The notes under the pieces were generated by a model. That model saw only the letters and a list, made by a program, of their open reading frames with translations, was not told the DNA's origin and ran no database searches. Positions 7,743-18,997 of a DNA stretch of 64,000 nt are shown here, piece by piece (position 1 is the first letter of the stretch; every line of letters starts with the position of its first letter). The translations under genes and the position numbers were made by a program. Source of the DNA: Corynebacterium doosanense CAU 212 = DSM 45436 (GTDB lineage Bacteria > Actinomycetota > Actinomycetes > Mycobacteriales > Mycobacteriaceae); NCBI RefSeq assembly GCF_000767055.1, contig NZ_CP006764.1, positions 1,798,001 to 1,862,000 of the forward strand, written 5' to 3'.

Positions 7743-8576
7743 CTACCCTTGGCACACCGGACAAAAGTGACTCGAGCGATTCTGGAACGCCTGTCGCACA
7801 ATGGGAGTCCCGCACCGATCGCACGGCTCCCCCTCGCGCCCGTACACGTGCAGCGAGCGCGCGAAATACCCCGATGCCCCTTCCACGTCGACGTACAGCG
7901 CATCAAAACTCGTTCCGCCCACGGCCAGCGCCCGCCCCATGACGTCCTGGGAAGCCTCGAGCAGACTGACGGCCTCGCGCTGGAGCAGCGCGGACGCCCT
8001 TCGGCGAGGGTTGATCTGCGCGGCCCACAGCGATTCGTCGGCGTAGATGTTGCCGATCCCGGAGACAATCTCCTGGTTGAGCAGCACGGATTTCACCGCC
8101 GACGAGGACTTACGCATGCGCCGGGCGGTGGCCACGATGTCAAAATCCGCCGCCAACGGATCGCGGGCGATGTGGCGGACGGGCTGCGGGACGCCGTCGA
8201 TAAGCGGTGCCACGAGCCAGCGTCCGAAGGTGCGCTGATCCACGAAGGCCAGCTCCAGGGGATCGCCGCTTTTCGACGTCATCTCAGCCAGGATCCGCAG
8301 GTGCGGCGATGTGCATGCCCCGGGTGATCCGACGAGCATCTGACCGCTCATGCCCAGGTGGACGAAGAGGGCGTCATCGTTGTCGAGCTCGAGCCAGAGG
8401 AATTTTCCCCGCCGGCGAACATCACGCACGGAGGCACCAGTAAGCAGGGCCTCCAGCGGCGCGTCCTGGCCGCGGTTGGCACGCGGGTGCAGGACCCGGG
8501 CGGAGTCGAAACGCGCGCCGAGCACGTGTTTCTCCAGGCCGCGGCGGACTACCTCGACCTCGGGAAGTTCAGGCAC
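7743..8576 (-). CDS. mutM: Formamidopyrimidine-DNA glycosylase (Fpg/MutM)
   Basis: Removes oxidised purines such as 8-oxoguanine and cuts the abasic strand. The 277-residue product starts from GTG at 8576, giving the obligatory PELPEVE N-terminus whose proline is the catalytic nucleophile. GKFLWLEL supplies the conserved lysine, NQEIVSGIGNIYADE is the helix-2-turn-helix DNA-binding element, and CDRCG...CPVC is the zinc finger. The start overlaps the rnc stop by 8 bp. The last 120 bp are duplicated at 4881-5003, so the 3' end may have been exchanged. Confidence 0.96.
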   Translation of the reverse strand: MPELPEVEVVRRGLEKHVLGARFDSARVLHPRANRGQDAPLEALLTGASVRDVRRRGKFLWLELDNDDALFVHLGMSGQMLVGSPGACTSPHLRILAEMTSKSGDPLELAFVDQRTFGRWLVAPLIDGVPQPVRHIARDPLAADFDIVATARRMRKSSSAVKSVLLNQEIVSGIGNIYADESLWAAQINPRRRASALLQREAVSLLEASQDVMGRALAVGGTSFDALYVDVEGASGYFARSLHVYGREGEPCDRCGTPIVRQAFQNRSSHFCPVCQG

Positions 8577-9330
8577 GGCTGGCCAGCGCCGGGTTGTCCC
8601 GCAGCGCGGCGAAGGCCCGGTGGGCGGCCTCCTGCTCGGCGACCTTCTTGTTCCCGCCAATGCCGGTGCCGAGGATCGTTCCCCCGACCGTGGCGTTGGC
8701 GGTGAAGGTCAGGTCGTGGTCCGGCCCGACCGAGGTGGCGGTGTAGACCGGCATGGGGGCCTTGAGCTCGGCGAGGCGCTCCTGCAGGGTGGTCTTCCAG
8801 TCCTGGTGCATGCCCACGGCGGAGGCGTTGTCGATCTTCTCCTTGAACAGCCGCAGGATCACGTCGCGGGCGACGGCGAAACCGTGCTGGCGGTAGATCG
8901 CGCCGAAGAGCGCCTCGGTGGTATCGGCGAGGATGGAGTCTTTGTCGCGGCCCTCGGTGACCAGCTCGCCCTTGCCCAGCAGAATGTGCCGGCCCAGCTC
9001 GATCTCACGCGCGATGTCGGCGAGACCGTAGCGGGAGACGATGGAGGCGCGCATCTTGGAGATGTCCGACTCGGGGCGCGAGGGGTACTGCTCGAAGAGC
9101 TGCCCGGCCACGGACAACCCGAGCACGGCGTCGCCGAGGAACTCGAGGCGCTCGTTGTTGGGCAGCGTGCCGTTCTCGTTGGCGAAGGAGCGGTGGGTCA
9201 GCGCGAGGCGCAGGTTCACCGGCTCCAGCTCCACGCCGAGCCGCTCCAAGAGCGGGGCGTGGTCGACGGCGGAAAAGCCCGCGTCCCAGGCGTCCTCGCC
9301 GGTGATGCGGTTCTTCTTGGAACGGCTCAC
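8569..9330 (-). CDS. rnc: Ribonuclease III
   Basis: Cleaves double-stranded RNA in rRNA and mRNA processing. The 253-residue product has the signature NNERLEFLGDAVLGL near residue 45 with the catalytic acids, DTTEALFGAIY with the second acidic set, and a C-terminal dsRNA-binding domain from about 175 (DWKTTLQERLAEL, then GGNKKVAEQEAAHRAF). A GTG start at 9330 overlaps the DUF177 stop (GTGA). A longer upstream frame is shadow sequence inside DUF177. Confidence 0.96.
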   Translation of the reverse strand: MSRSKKNRITGEDAWDAGFSAVDHAPLLERLGVELEPVNLRLALTHRSFANENGTLPNNERLEFLGDAVLGLSVAGQLFEQYPSRPESDISKMRASIVSRYGLADIAREIELGRHILLGKGELVTEGRDKDSILADTTEALFGAIYRQHGFAVARDVILRLFKEKIDNASAVGMHQDWKTTLQERLAELKAPMPVYTATSVGPDHDLTFTANATVGGTILGTGIGGNKKVAEQEAAHRAFAALRDNPALASRA

Positions 9331-9860
9331 AGGAACTTCTCCAGCCCGGACCAGCGCGGGTCGACCTTCTCCTCGGCCTCGTCCTCGCCGGACACGCCGT
9401 CGGGGGCGGGGACGCCGGTGTCCTCGTTGTGGCAGCCGCCCTCGCAGGTGGGGTTGAACGGCAGCTTGAGCCCGGCCTCGTCGATGACGGTCTGGAGGAG
9501 ATCGATGTGGTCCTGCTCGACCATGGGGACCTCGTCCTCGTCGTCGAGGGCCTCGTCCCCGGTGAAGAAGTCGTCGTAGGCCGCGAACACCTGGCTGATG
9601 CGCAGCGTGTAGTCGGGGCGCAGCTCGCGCAGGCAGCGCACACATTCCCCGGTCAGCGTCGTGGAGACCTCTGCATTGACGAAGATTCCGGAGCCGATGG
9701 GCGTCAGGGTAGCGTCGACGGTGACGTCCTCGCCCTCGGAGATGGCGATCATCTCCGGGCCGATGCGGGTGGGGCTGGGGCCGGACTGCTGGCGCTGAAC
9801 CGGCATCTGGTTCTTGGAGCGCAGCAACTCGGCGACATTAAATACAAACGGTGATGTCAT
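9327..9860 (-). CDS. DUF177/YceD family protein (23S rRNA accumulation protein)
   Basis: A 177-residue acidic protein with the conserved CVRCL pair (GECVRCLRELRPDYTLRIS near residue 75) and a second NPTCEGGC motif, typical of DUF177. E. coli YceD is linked to 23S rRNA accumulation and usually precedes rpmF; here it precedes rnc with overlapping codons, as in mycobacteria. The ATG at 9860 is preferred to 9869 because AGGA is then about 10 nt upstream instead of 3. Confidence 0.88.
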   Translation of the reverse strand: MTSPFVFNVAELLRSKNQMPVQRQQSGPSPTRIGPEMIAISEGEDVTVDATLTPIGSGIFVNAEVSTTLTGECVRCLRELRPDYTLRISQVFAAYDDFFTGDEALDDEDEVPMVEQDHIDLLQTVIDEAGLKLPFNPTCEGGCHNEDTGVPAPDGVSGEDEAEEKVDPRWSGLEKFL

Positions 9861-9897
9861 AACGGCCATATCCTACCCGCCGCCCCGGGAATAGGTC

Positions 9898-10644
9898 CTA
9901 TTCGCTGCGGGGGCGCCGGACGCGCGGCTCGCGGCCGGCCACGTAGCGCTGCTCGGCAGGAGCCGGCTGGGCCGCCTGGCGCGGCCCGCCGGAGAGCCCG
10001 GCGCCGCGGCGCAGTGCCGCGCGGTCGCTGGTGACGGTGCGCAGTATGCCGGTGAGCGATTCCTCGAAGTCGGCGAGCTTGCCGTCGACGAACTCGTCGG
10101 CCTCGGTGCGCAGGCGGTCGGACTCGGCGTGGGCGGAGTCGACGATGCGGTGGGCCTCTTCGTCGGCACGCCGGGTGACCTCGGAGTCGTCGACGAGTCG
10201 CTGCTGCTCGGCGAGGCCCTCGTTGACGTAACGCTCGTAGGTGGCGTTGCCCTCGGAGATGAGGCGGTCGGCCTCGGAGCGGGCGGAGGTGACGGTGCGG
10301 TCGGCCTCGTCGTCCGCCGCGGCGACGGTGGCGGTGGCGCGGCGCTGGGCGTCCGCGAGCATGTCCTCGGACTCCTGCTGCGCGGCGCCGACGATGTCGT
10401 CGGCCTCGGCCTCGGCGCCGGCGATGATGTCGCGGGCGCGCTCCTCGGCGCCGCGGAGGATCTCCTCCTGCTTGTCCAGGACATCCTGGGCGTCGTCGAG
10501 CTCCAGCGGCAGGGCGTTGCGCAGGTCGTCGAGAAGCGTGAGCACCTCGTTGCGCGGGACCATCGCGTTGGAGGTCATGGGCACGCCGTAGGCCTGCTCC
10601 ACCGTCTGGACAAGTTCGTCGAGGGATTCGAAAACGCGGTACAT
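9898..10644 (-). CDS. sepIVA: SepIVA, DivIVA-like septation/cell-elongation protein
   Basis: A 248-residue protein that is nearly all coiled coil. MYRVFESLDELVQTVEQAYGVP is the conserved N-terminus; from residue 45 to 195 there are Ala/Glu/Asp heptads (EEILRGAEERARDIIAGAE). The C-terminal 50 residues are Pro/Arg-rich. Its place next to DUF177, rnc and mutM matches mycobacterial sepIVA (Rv2927c), essential for septation. The ATG at 10644 gives the conserved length; an upstream in-frame extension runs through the terminator and is rejected. Confidence 0.88.
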   Translation of the reverse strand: MYRVFESLDELVQTVEQAYGVPMTSNAMVPRNEVLTLLDDLRNALPLELDDAQDVLDKQEEILRGAEERARDIIAGAEAEADDIVGAAQQESEDMLADAQRRATATVAAADDEADRTVTSARSEADRLISEGNATYERYVNEGLAEQQRLVDDSEVTRRADEEAHRIVDSAHAESDRLRTEADEFVDGKLADFEESLTGILRTVTSDRAALRRGAGLSGGPRQAAQPAPAEQRYVAGREPRVRRPRSE

Positions 10645-10702
10645 GTCAGTGGAGGGTACCCGCCGCACCCCTGCGCGGGGTTCCGACACCACGGGGCATG
10701 CA

Positions 10703-10729
10703 AAACGCCCCGCAAACTGCGGGGCGTTT
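10703..10729. terminator. Intrinsic terminator after gdhA
   Basis: AAACGCCCCGC and GCGGGGCGTTT form an 11-bp perfect stem with loop AAACT. On the minus strand it ends in a T run and lies 16 bp after the gdhA stop, separating gdhA from sepIVA. Confidence 0.88.
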
Positions 10730-10744
10730 AAGTACTGACAGGGT

Positions 10745-13314
<2,570 letters not shown>

Positions 13315-13720
13315 ATCGCGGGCGCCTCGAAATCGAGCTGACGCTCCAAGGCCACCGGATCCATCGGAAGGTCGGCCTTGGGCTGCAGGATTCGTGACAG
13401 GCTCATGGCCAGCTCGTTGTAGGACACGGACTCGCCCGCTGCCTCGATGAGGTAGCGGTGCATGCTCGCCTCCCCCGCCTCTCGGCCATCGTGGTCACGC
13501 TCATAGACCTCGCGCAGCTCCGCCACCACGCCCGGATCAACGTCGATCGCACGCTCGTGGGTGGCGTTTCCCGAGCTCAGCCGGCCGCGTTGAACAAGAA
13601 TGTCCAGCGCCCGCTGGAACGTGGCCCCGAGATCCTCCGGTGCCGAAACAAACTCGTCGGGGATGAGGACATCAAAACAAATAGTGGGCATGGCACCCGA
13701 GCTTAATTAAGGTGGCCGGC

Positions 13721-15028
13721 ATGAGCATTCCCGGCGCGCCCCTGACCTACATGGCTGACGGGACGATCAAACAACTCAACCCGTTCTCCGGGACCGAGGT
13801 GTGGTCGGTGCCCGGCCGGGGAAATCGGCCGCTGTCCACGCCGCCCGCTTCTCGACGCCCCCTGCAACCCGTATCCCCCGAGAACTACTGCGCCTTCTGC
13901 GCGGACCGGATGCTGCAGACCCCGCCGGAGAAGTCCCGCGTGGTGCTCGAGAACGGGCATTTCGACCTGGTGGGCGCCGTCACCCCGGAGCACCTGCACG
14001 ACACCCGCGCGGAGTTCCGACGCGTGCCGAACCTCTTCGAGATCGTCTCCTACGACTACTGGCGGCAGAACTACGGCTACGAGATCGACGCCGACACCCG
14101 CGCTGCCATGGCAAAATACCTGGCAGCGCCGGGAGGCGCGGAGCACGTGGAAAAGATCGTCGATACGCGAATCAAGGCCGCGGGAAGCAACCCGAACGAG
14201 GCAGGACGGCAGATCCTGCGCGAGTCTTACTTCGCCGGCGGGCACGACGTACTCGTAGCGCGCAGGCACTTCGTGGACGGCGCGGAGTTCGACGACCAGC
14301 TCGCCAGCTCGGGCACGCTCAGCGTCGCGGAGCACCGCGCGTTCATCCGCCTCGCCGTGGAATCCACCCGTGACCTCTACGAACGCAACCCCTACGTGCG
14401 TTACGTCTCCGTGTTCCAGAACTGGCTCTCCGCGGCCGGGGCAAGCTTCGACCACCTGCACAAGCAGCTCGTGGCCATCGACGCGCGCGGGGCCAGCGCC
14501 GACGAGGAGATTGCCCGACTGCGCCACAACCCCAACATGTACAACGAGTGGGGCGTGAACTACGCCGGCTACCACAACCTCATCATCGCGGAGAATGATC
14601 ACGCGGTGCTGGTCGTGGGCATCGGGCACCGCTACCCCACCCTGAGCATCTACTCCACCTCGGCCAGCTGCCGGCCCTGGGAGCATTCCGGCGAGGAGAT
14701 CGACGCCATGAGCGACCTTCTCCACGCCGCGCACGCCGCCGCCGGGCCGTCCGTGCCGTGCAACGAGGAGTGGCACCACCAGCCCCCGGACGTCGACGTG
14801 GCCATGCCGTGGCGGGTGAACATCAAGTGGCGGGTGTCCACCCTCGCCGGATTCGAGGGCGGGACCAAGATCTACGTCAACACCCGCACCCCGGAACAGA
14901 CCCGCGACCTGGTTGTGTCCGCGCTCTATGAGCTGCGCCGACAAGGCCGGATCGACACAAACATCCGCATCGCCACCGAATGCTCCACCACCCCGAACCG
15001 ACTGCGTTACATACAGAGGAACCCATGA
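13721..15028 (+). CDS. DUF4921 family protein, GalT/HIT-like nucleotidyltransferase fold
   Basis: A 435-residue protein starting at the ATG preceded by AAGGTGG. It shows a CAFCADRM zinc-type motif near residue 50 and GASFDHLHKQLVAID near 245, resembling the His-x-His region of GalT/HIT enzymes, followed by NLIIAENDHAVLVVG. These support a DUF4921, galactose-1-phosphate-uridylyltransferase-like fold; the substrate is unknown. Its stop overlaps the ATG of the M20 amidohydrolase (ATGA), so the two are co-translated and may act on related metabolites. Confidence 0.72.
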   Translation: MSIPGAPLTYMADGTIKQLNPFSGTEVWSVPGRGNRPLSTPPASRRPLQPVSPENYCAFCADRMLQTPPEKSRVVLENGHFDLVGAVTPEHLHDTRAEFRRVPNLFEIVSYDYWRQNYGYEIDADTRAAMAKYLAAPGGAEHVEKIVDTRIKAAGSNPNEAGRQILRESYFAGGHDVLVARRHFVDGAEFDDQLASSGTLSVAEHRAFIRLAVESTRDLYERNPYVRYVSVFQNWLSAAGASFDHLHKQLVAIDARGASADEEIARLRHNPNMYNEWGVNYAGYHNLIIAENDHAVLVVGIGHRYPTLSIYSTSASCRPWEHSGEEIDAMSDLLHAAHAAAGPSVPCNEEWHHQPPDVDVAMPWRVNIKWRVSTLAGFEGGTKIYVNTRTPEQTRDLVVSALYELRRQGRIDTNIRIATECSTTPNRLRYIQRNP

Positions 15029-16284
15029 CTCTCGACATCGCCCGCTTCCTGTCCACCCACGGCACGGACCTGTCCTTCCAGCGCCCGTTCTACGAGGACC
15101 TGCACGAACACCCGGAGCTCTCCGGGCAGGAGTCGGAGACCCTGTCGCGGATCGTCGCGCAGCTGAAACGCTTCGACTGCGAGATCGTCTCCCCCATCGG
15201 CGGCTTCGGCGCCTGCGCGGTACTGCGCAACGGCGAGGGCCCCACCGTATTGTTCCGCTCAGACCATGACGCACTCGCGGTGAAGGAGGAGACCGACGTC
15301 CCTTATGCCTCCACGAGGCTTCGCCCACGTACCGACGGCACCATGTCCGGCGTCATGCACGCCTGCGGCCATGACATGCACACCGCCGCTCTCATGGGCA
15401 TGATCGCCATCCTCGACGACAACCGCGACACCTGGTCCGGCACATTTGTCGGTCTGTTCCAGCCCGCGGAGGAGAACTCCACCGGCGCCAACGCCATGAT
15501 CGCCGACGGACTGGCCACCAAGATCCCGCGTCCCGACGTCTGCCTCGGTCAGCATGTCCTGCCCGGGCGCGCCGGGGAGGTGCAGACGATGGCCGGGCCC
15601 GAGTTCGCCGCCTGCGACTCCATCCGCATCACCCTGCACGGGCGCAGCGCCCACGGCTCCATGCCACACCGTGCCGTCGACCCGACCTACATCGCCGCCA
15701 TGATCATCGTGCGCCTGCAGGGCATCGTCGGCCGTGAGGTCAACCCGGACGACTTCGCCGTGGTCACGGTCGGGCAGATGCACGCGGGCACCACCAACAA
15801 CATCATCCCCGCCACCGCCGAGCTGGTGCTCAACTGCCGCTTCTTCAACGACACCACTAAGAAGCGCATCTACGCAGCCATTCGCCGTGTCGTCGAGGCC
15901 GAATGCCAGGCCTCCGGATCGCCCAAGCCCCCCGAGTTTGAGTTCTTCGCCCACGGCGAGCTCATCGACAACTCCCCCGAGGTCTTCGAGGCCGTGCGTC
16001 CGGTGTTTGACCAGGTCTTCGGCAACGACAGCGTCGACGCCGTGCGCACCAGCGCCTCCGAAGACTTCTCCCACCTTCCCGCCGCGTTTTCCGCCCCCTA
16101 CCTCTTCTGGATCATCGGCTGTACCCCCAGGGACGTGTGGGACGCCGCGGAAAAGGCCGGGCGCACCGACATAGACGTGCCCGTCAACCACCAGCCCACC
16201 TTCCTGCCCGACTACGAACCCACGGCCGATGCGGCGACCAAGGCCGGGGTGGCGGCGGCGCTGGCTTATCTGGGGCGGACTTAA
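15025..16284 (+). CDS. M20 family metal-dependent amidohydrolase (aminoacylase-like)
   Basis: A 419-residue metallo-hydrolase that probably removes acyl groups from N-acyl amino acids or related amides. Metal ligands and family motifs are visible: LHEHPELSGQE near residue 25, FRSDHDALAVKEE, MHACGHDMHTAALMG near 110, FQPAEENSTGA, a HGRSAHGSMPHRAVDP dimerisation block near 210, and a late SEDFSHLP. AGAGGA precedes the ATG, which overlaps the DUF4921 stop. It ends 155 bp before the AT-rich island. Confidence 0.9.
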   Translation: MTLDIARFLSTHGTDLSFQRPFYEDLHEHPELSGQESETLSRIVAQLKRFDCEIVSPIGGFGACAVLRNGEGPTVLFRSDHDALAVKEETDVPYASTRLRPRTDGTMSGVMHACGHDMHTAALMGMIAILDDNRDTWSGTFVGLFQPAEENSTGANAMIADGLATKIPRPDVCLGQHVLPGRAGEVQTMAGPEFAACDSIRITLHGRSAHGSMPHRAVDPTYIAAMIIVRLQGIVGREVNPDDFAVVTVGQMHAGTTNNIIPATAELVLNCRFFNDTTKKRIYAAIRRVVEAECQASGSPKPPEFEFFAHGELIDNSPEVFEAVRPVFDQVFGNDSVDAVRTSASEDFSHLPAAFSAPYLFWIIGCTPRDVWDAAEKAGRTDIDVPVNHQPTFLPDYEPTADAATKAGVAAALAYLGRT

Positions 16285-16439
16285 CAACTTTCACACTGGA
16301 CAGTTCTCACCCCCGGGGGGACTTCTTTCGGGCCCGAGATCAATTTTCCTATTGGGGCGCTAACTATTAGGATATCGTCCATGTCAGATCCAGTCCGGAT
16401 CTTCTCAAGGCCTCCCTCAATCTGACGGGACACCACTCA

Positions 16440-17642
16440 ATGCGACGACTCCCCGCAGCTCTACTAGCCATTCTCGTCTCCACGTTTCTGGCTACCTTCA
16501 CGCTGCCCATACCCGCAACCGCCCAATCGTCGACGCTTTCATCAGGGTTTTCCAGCCTTCCCGCCCCCTCAGTAGATCCTAACTCGATACCGGACCCAGC
16601 AGATCCTAACTCGATACCGGACCCAGCAGATCCTAACTCGATACCGGACCCAGCAGATCCTAACTCGATACCGGACCCAGCAGATCCTAACTCGATACCG
16701 GAAAACTTCTGGGAGCGGGCAACCGTGGGAGATGCTAATGAACAGGAGTCCGAAAACATAATTTCTCTGCAGTCGAGATCCGCGTCACTCGCGGACTGTG
16801 ACCGTACTAGTCGTTTCCGCGCATGCGAAACATACCGACTCAAGCTCGATCACTGTGCAGGAACGGCACCGTCTTGCACACTGATAGGGAGCCGAACAAT
16901 TGTTTTCCGGGCAGATATCAACATGGGCCCCGCCAACAAAACGCCGTGGACTAAGCCATATGCCACCATCACATCTGAGACCGGTGCACCACTTCCTGAA
17001 ATAATCTCCTATGAATTCGTATCCAGCGATAACCGGTTTCTAACTCCGCCAAAATCGGTGAGTTCGGAAGATTTGAAGAACACCGTGGGGCTCAAGGACC
17101 TTGATCAACAAACGTTGAGTGTAGCTTCCACATCGCCGGGGACCCCCGGGATCCGAGTGAACATGAGATTCACTACGACGCTGAGCCCGACCCCGATCTC
17201 ACAACCTGGAAGCTACACAGTTCGCTGCAGCCGTGCATGGACAGGAACTACCGCCAATTGTGTGAATCCAAATAATTTACCCACACTGTCATTCAGCCGA
17301 GCCGAAATGCCCTACATTGCAGAAAATATTTCAACCGCGATCGCAGCCGGACACCCCTCGACGCTTACCCGAGCCACAAGTGACGATCGCGACGCCAACC
17401 GAGTTGCAGTCTGCGGGCCGGTAGCAAAGCGAAAGCTGGAATCACTCCAACCTAAGCCGCCCGGAATGTCTGACCCGTCTTGCGATGAATATCCGTTCGC
17501 ATCAGCAACCCAAGGCGGCGCGAATGCACAGACCAAGTGGGTGCCATCCCCAGAAAACAATTTGCAGGGTAACCAAATGTCCACTTTCCTTCGAACTCAA
17601 CAGGTTCAATATGGGGATTCCTACAGGGTTAAGGTGAGCTAG
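16440..17642 (+). CDS. Secreted protein with C-terminal NucA/NucB-type DNase domain and repeat linker
   Basis: A 400-residue exported protein. Residues 1-29 are a Sec signal peptide (MRRLPAALLAILVSTF, cleavage near ATAQS). Residues 46-88 are a tandem DPNSIPDPA linker. The middle (about 90-320) is an unrecognised, Cys-containing region. The last 80 residues match the NucA/NucB deoxyribonuclease pattern: ANRVAVCGP, then SCDEYPFASATQGG at 347-360, WVPSPENNLQG and YGDSYRVKV. The DEYPFA block carries family catalytic residues. Codon use and GC are unlike neighbours, suggesting transfer. The stop is 3 bp before the candidate immunity gene, so I infer a toxin/immunity operon. The domain call is from motif memory. 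Confidence 0.75.
   Translation: MRRLPAALLAILVSTFLATFTLPIPATAQSSTLSSGFSSLPAPSVDPNSIPDPADPNSIPDPADPNSIPDPADPNSIPDPADPNSIPENFWERATVGDANEQESENIISLQSRSASLADCDRTSRFRACETYRLKLDHCAGTAPSCTLIGSRTIVFRADINMGPANKTPWTKPYATITSETGAPLPEIISYEFVSSDNRFLTPPKSVSSEDLKNTVGLKDLDQQTLSVASTSPGTPGIRVNMRFTTTLSPTPISQPGSYTVRCSRAWTGTTANCVNPNNLPTLSFSRAEMPYIAENISTAIAAGHPSTLTRATSDDRDANRVAVCGPVAKRKLESLQPKPPGMSDPSCDEYPFASATQGGANAQTKWVPSPENNLQGNQMSTFLRTQQVQYGDSYRVKVS
16575..16703 (+). repeat. 27-bp in-frame tandem repeat (DPNSIPDPA linker)
   Basis: Four full units and a partial fifth of a 27-bp repeat encode DPNSIPDPA. Units are almost identical at DNA level, including third bases, so the array expanded recently or is kept uniform by slippage or recombination. 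The encoded Pro/Asp-rich stretch is probably an extended spacer between signal peptide and effector domains. Confidence 0.95.
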
Positions 17643-17645
17643 CAA

Positions 17646-18284
17646 ATGCCGGCCTGTCTAAGCGGCGCCATTAAGGTGCCTGGCGCCGTTACCTTCGGAA
17701 TATCAAATGTTCCTTATATTGAGGACTCGGACGACCCAAACTGGGAGCCATGGGGTCCTGATACCGTCTTTCAAATGACGGACGATTTCCAAATCATTGC
17801 TCCGCCCGAATGGCATAAGAAGGCGCTCCTATTCGCAGGTACCAGCCATATTGAAATAGTTCCCCCGACTATGGACGAAGCTGTAGGGATGACCCTCTGC
17901 ATCTTAGATTCCAACCCGGGCGAGCCAGACATGGACGGATGGAATCAGTATTCAGAGGTCTCCGCAACGTTCCTCCCCGGGCCGCCCGCCAATCTAAATG
18001 ACAACTACGGTGGACCTGCAGGTTACCCGGGCGAGCCAATCAATGACTGGCGCCTCCCTTGCGGGACGTGGCGCGTTCGCGGCTATGCCTACTACGAATA
18101 CACAAAGACCGACAATGGCACCCCAGGGACGCATCCTGACAGCGTCGAATTCATGGACTACCCCGATTCGGGCCGCACCTGGGACAGTCTTCCCGGACAG
18201 ATGCGACTTGAATTCTGGCCAGAGGACACCCTCCGACCACGCCAAGACATTTTCCCACCACTAGAAGGAAGAATCGCAAAATGA
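17646..18284 (+). CDS. Candidate immunity protein for the secreted DNase, copy 1
   Basis: A 212-residue acidic protein with no signal peptide or membrane segment. It starts 3 bp after the DNase gene and its stop overlaps the ATG of the following secreted-protein gene. Key stretches are SGAIKVPGAVTFGISNVPY, MDGWNQYSEVSATFLPG and WRLPCGTWRVRGYAYY, then WDSLPGQMRLEFWPE. The GTWRVRGYAYY and QMRLEFWPE parts resemble ComJ/Nin-like and related small partner proteins. Nin inhibits NucA in Bacillus, which fits the neighbour. Copy 2 at 19471 is about 85% identical. The immunity role is inferred from position, cytoplasmic nature and duplication; family not established. Confidence 0.7.
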   Translation: MPACLSGAIKVPGAVTFGISNVPYIEDSDDPNWEPWGPDTVFQMTDDFQIIAPPEWHKKALLFAGTSHIEIVPPTMDEAVGMTLCILDSNPGEPDMDGWNQYSEVSATFLPGPPANLNDNYGGPAGYPGEPINDWRLPCGTWRVRGYAYYEYTKTDNGTPGTHPDSVEFMDYPDSGRTWDSLPGQMRLEFWPEDTLRPRQDIFPPLEGRIAK

Positions 18285-18997
18285 GGAAAGCATCGTATTT
18301 CACACGCGTCGCAGCACTTTTCTTAACAATACCACTCGTCTTGGGAGTTCAGGCACCAGCGAGCGCCGCCTCCAAAACTGGTTGGACCGGTCCCACAACC
18401 CCAATTGACGGCCGTTTGTACATGCACAATTCTACGATCACCGACTCTCCCGCACTGAGCGCCTCTACCCGTATTTGGTCCATGACCGGTTCTGAGGCCC
18501 CGCAGGGAACCATGGGCGTTCGAGCGCGACTTTTCAAATCCGGGGTTCTCTGTGAGGCTATTGATTACCAGTACAACCCCTGGCCCGCCACCGAAATGTC
18601 TTTCGGAACTTCCCGGAACTGCGGGGACGGCTGGTACAACAGCCACGGATTTGTATCTGTGTGGAATGACACGAAACAAACGTACGTGAATCTTCCCACG
18701 TTCCAAACGGATCCCATTTGGGTGGCCAGCGGTGCACGATTGACACGGACCTTCGCCGCCCAGCAAAAACCGGCTTCCGCCGACCGTGTGAAGGTCGAAG
18801 ATGCTCCGGCCGGATTTACTCCCGCGTTCGGAGACAATGGAACCCAGGGCTTCGTCCGAGACACGGACCTTGAGACAACCCTGCCCGAAAACCCTTCCCA
18901 CGCGACAGATGAGTCGGCTCCGGGCGATCGAATCATCCCTCTCTTCGCCTCTGACGGCGCAGAGGTCGTGGGCACGTTCACTATCACCACTGGGTAA
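18281..18997 (+). CDS. Secreted protein of unknown function in DNase/immunity module
   Basis: A 238-residue exported protein. Residues 1-30 form a signal peptide (MRKASYFTRVAALFLTIPLVLG, cleavage after ASA). The mature part begins KTGWTGPTTPIDGRLYMHN, has two cysteines about 30 residues apart (VLCEAIDY and RNCGDGW) that could form a disulfide, and ends in an acidic region. I recognise no family. It overlaps the candidate immunity gene by ATGA. A decayed second copy follows immunity copy 2, so the pair duplicated as a unit. It might aid export, act as a second effector or bind the DNase outside the cell; none is shown. Confidence 0.7.
   Translation: MRKASYFTRVAALFLTIPLVLGVQAPASAASKTGWTGPTTPIDGRLYMHNSTITDSPALSASTRIWSMTGSEAPQGTMGVRARLFKSGVLCEAIDYQYNPWPATEMSFGTSRNCGDGWYNSHGFVSVWNDTKQTYVNLPTFQTDPIWVASGARLTRTFAAQQKPASADRVKVEDAPAGFTPAFGDNGTQGFVRDTDLETTLPENPSHATDESAPGDRIIPLFASDGAEVVGTFTITTG

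Noticed and set aside
13703..15328. Minus-strand open frame opposite DUF4921 and amidohydrolase genes
   Set aside because: Antisense shadow spanning two real overlapping genes.
16575..16703. CRISPR-like or regulatory iteron array
   Set aside because: The 27-bp repeat is in frame inside a secreted protein gene and encodes a plausible linker.
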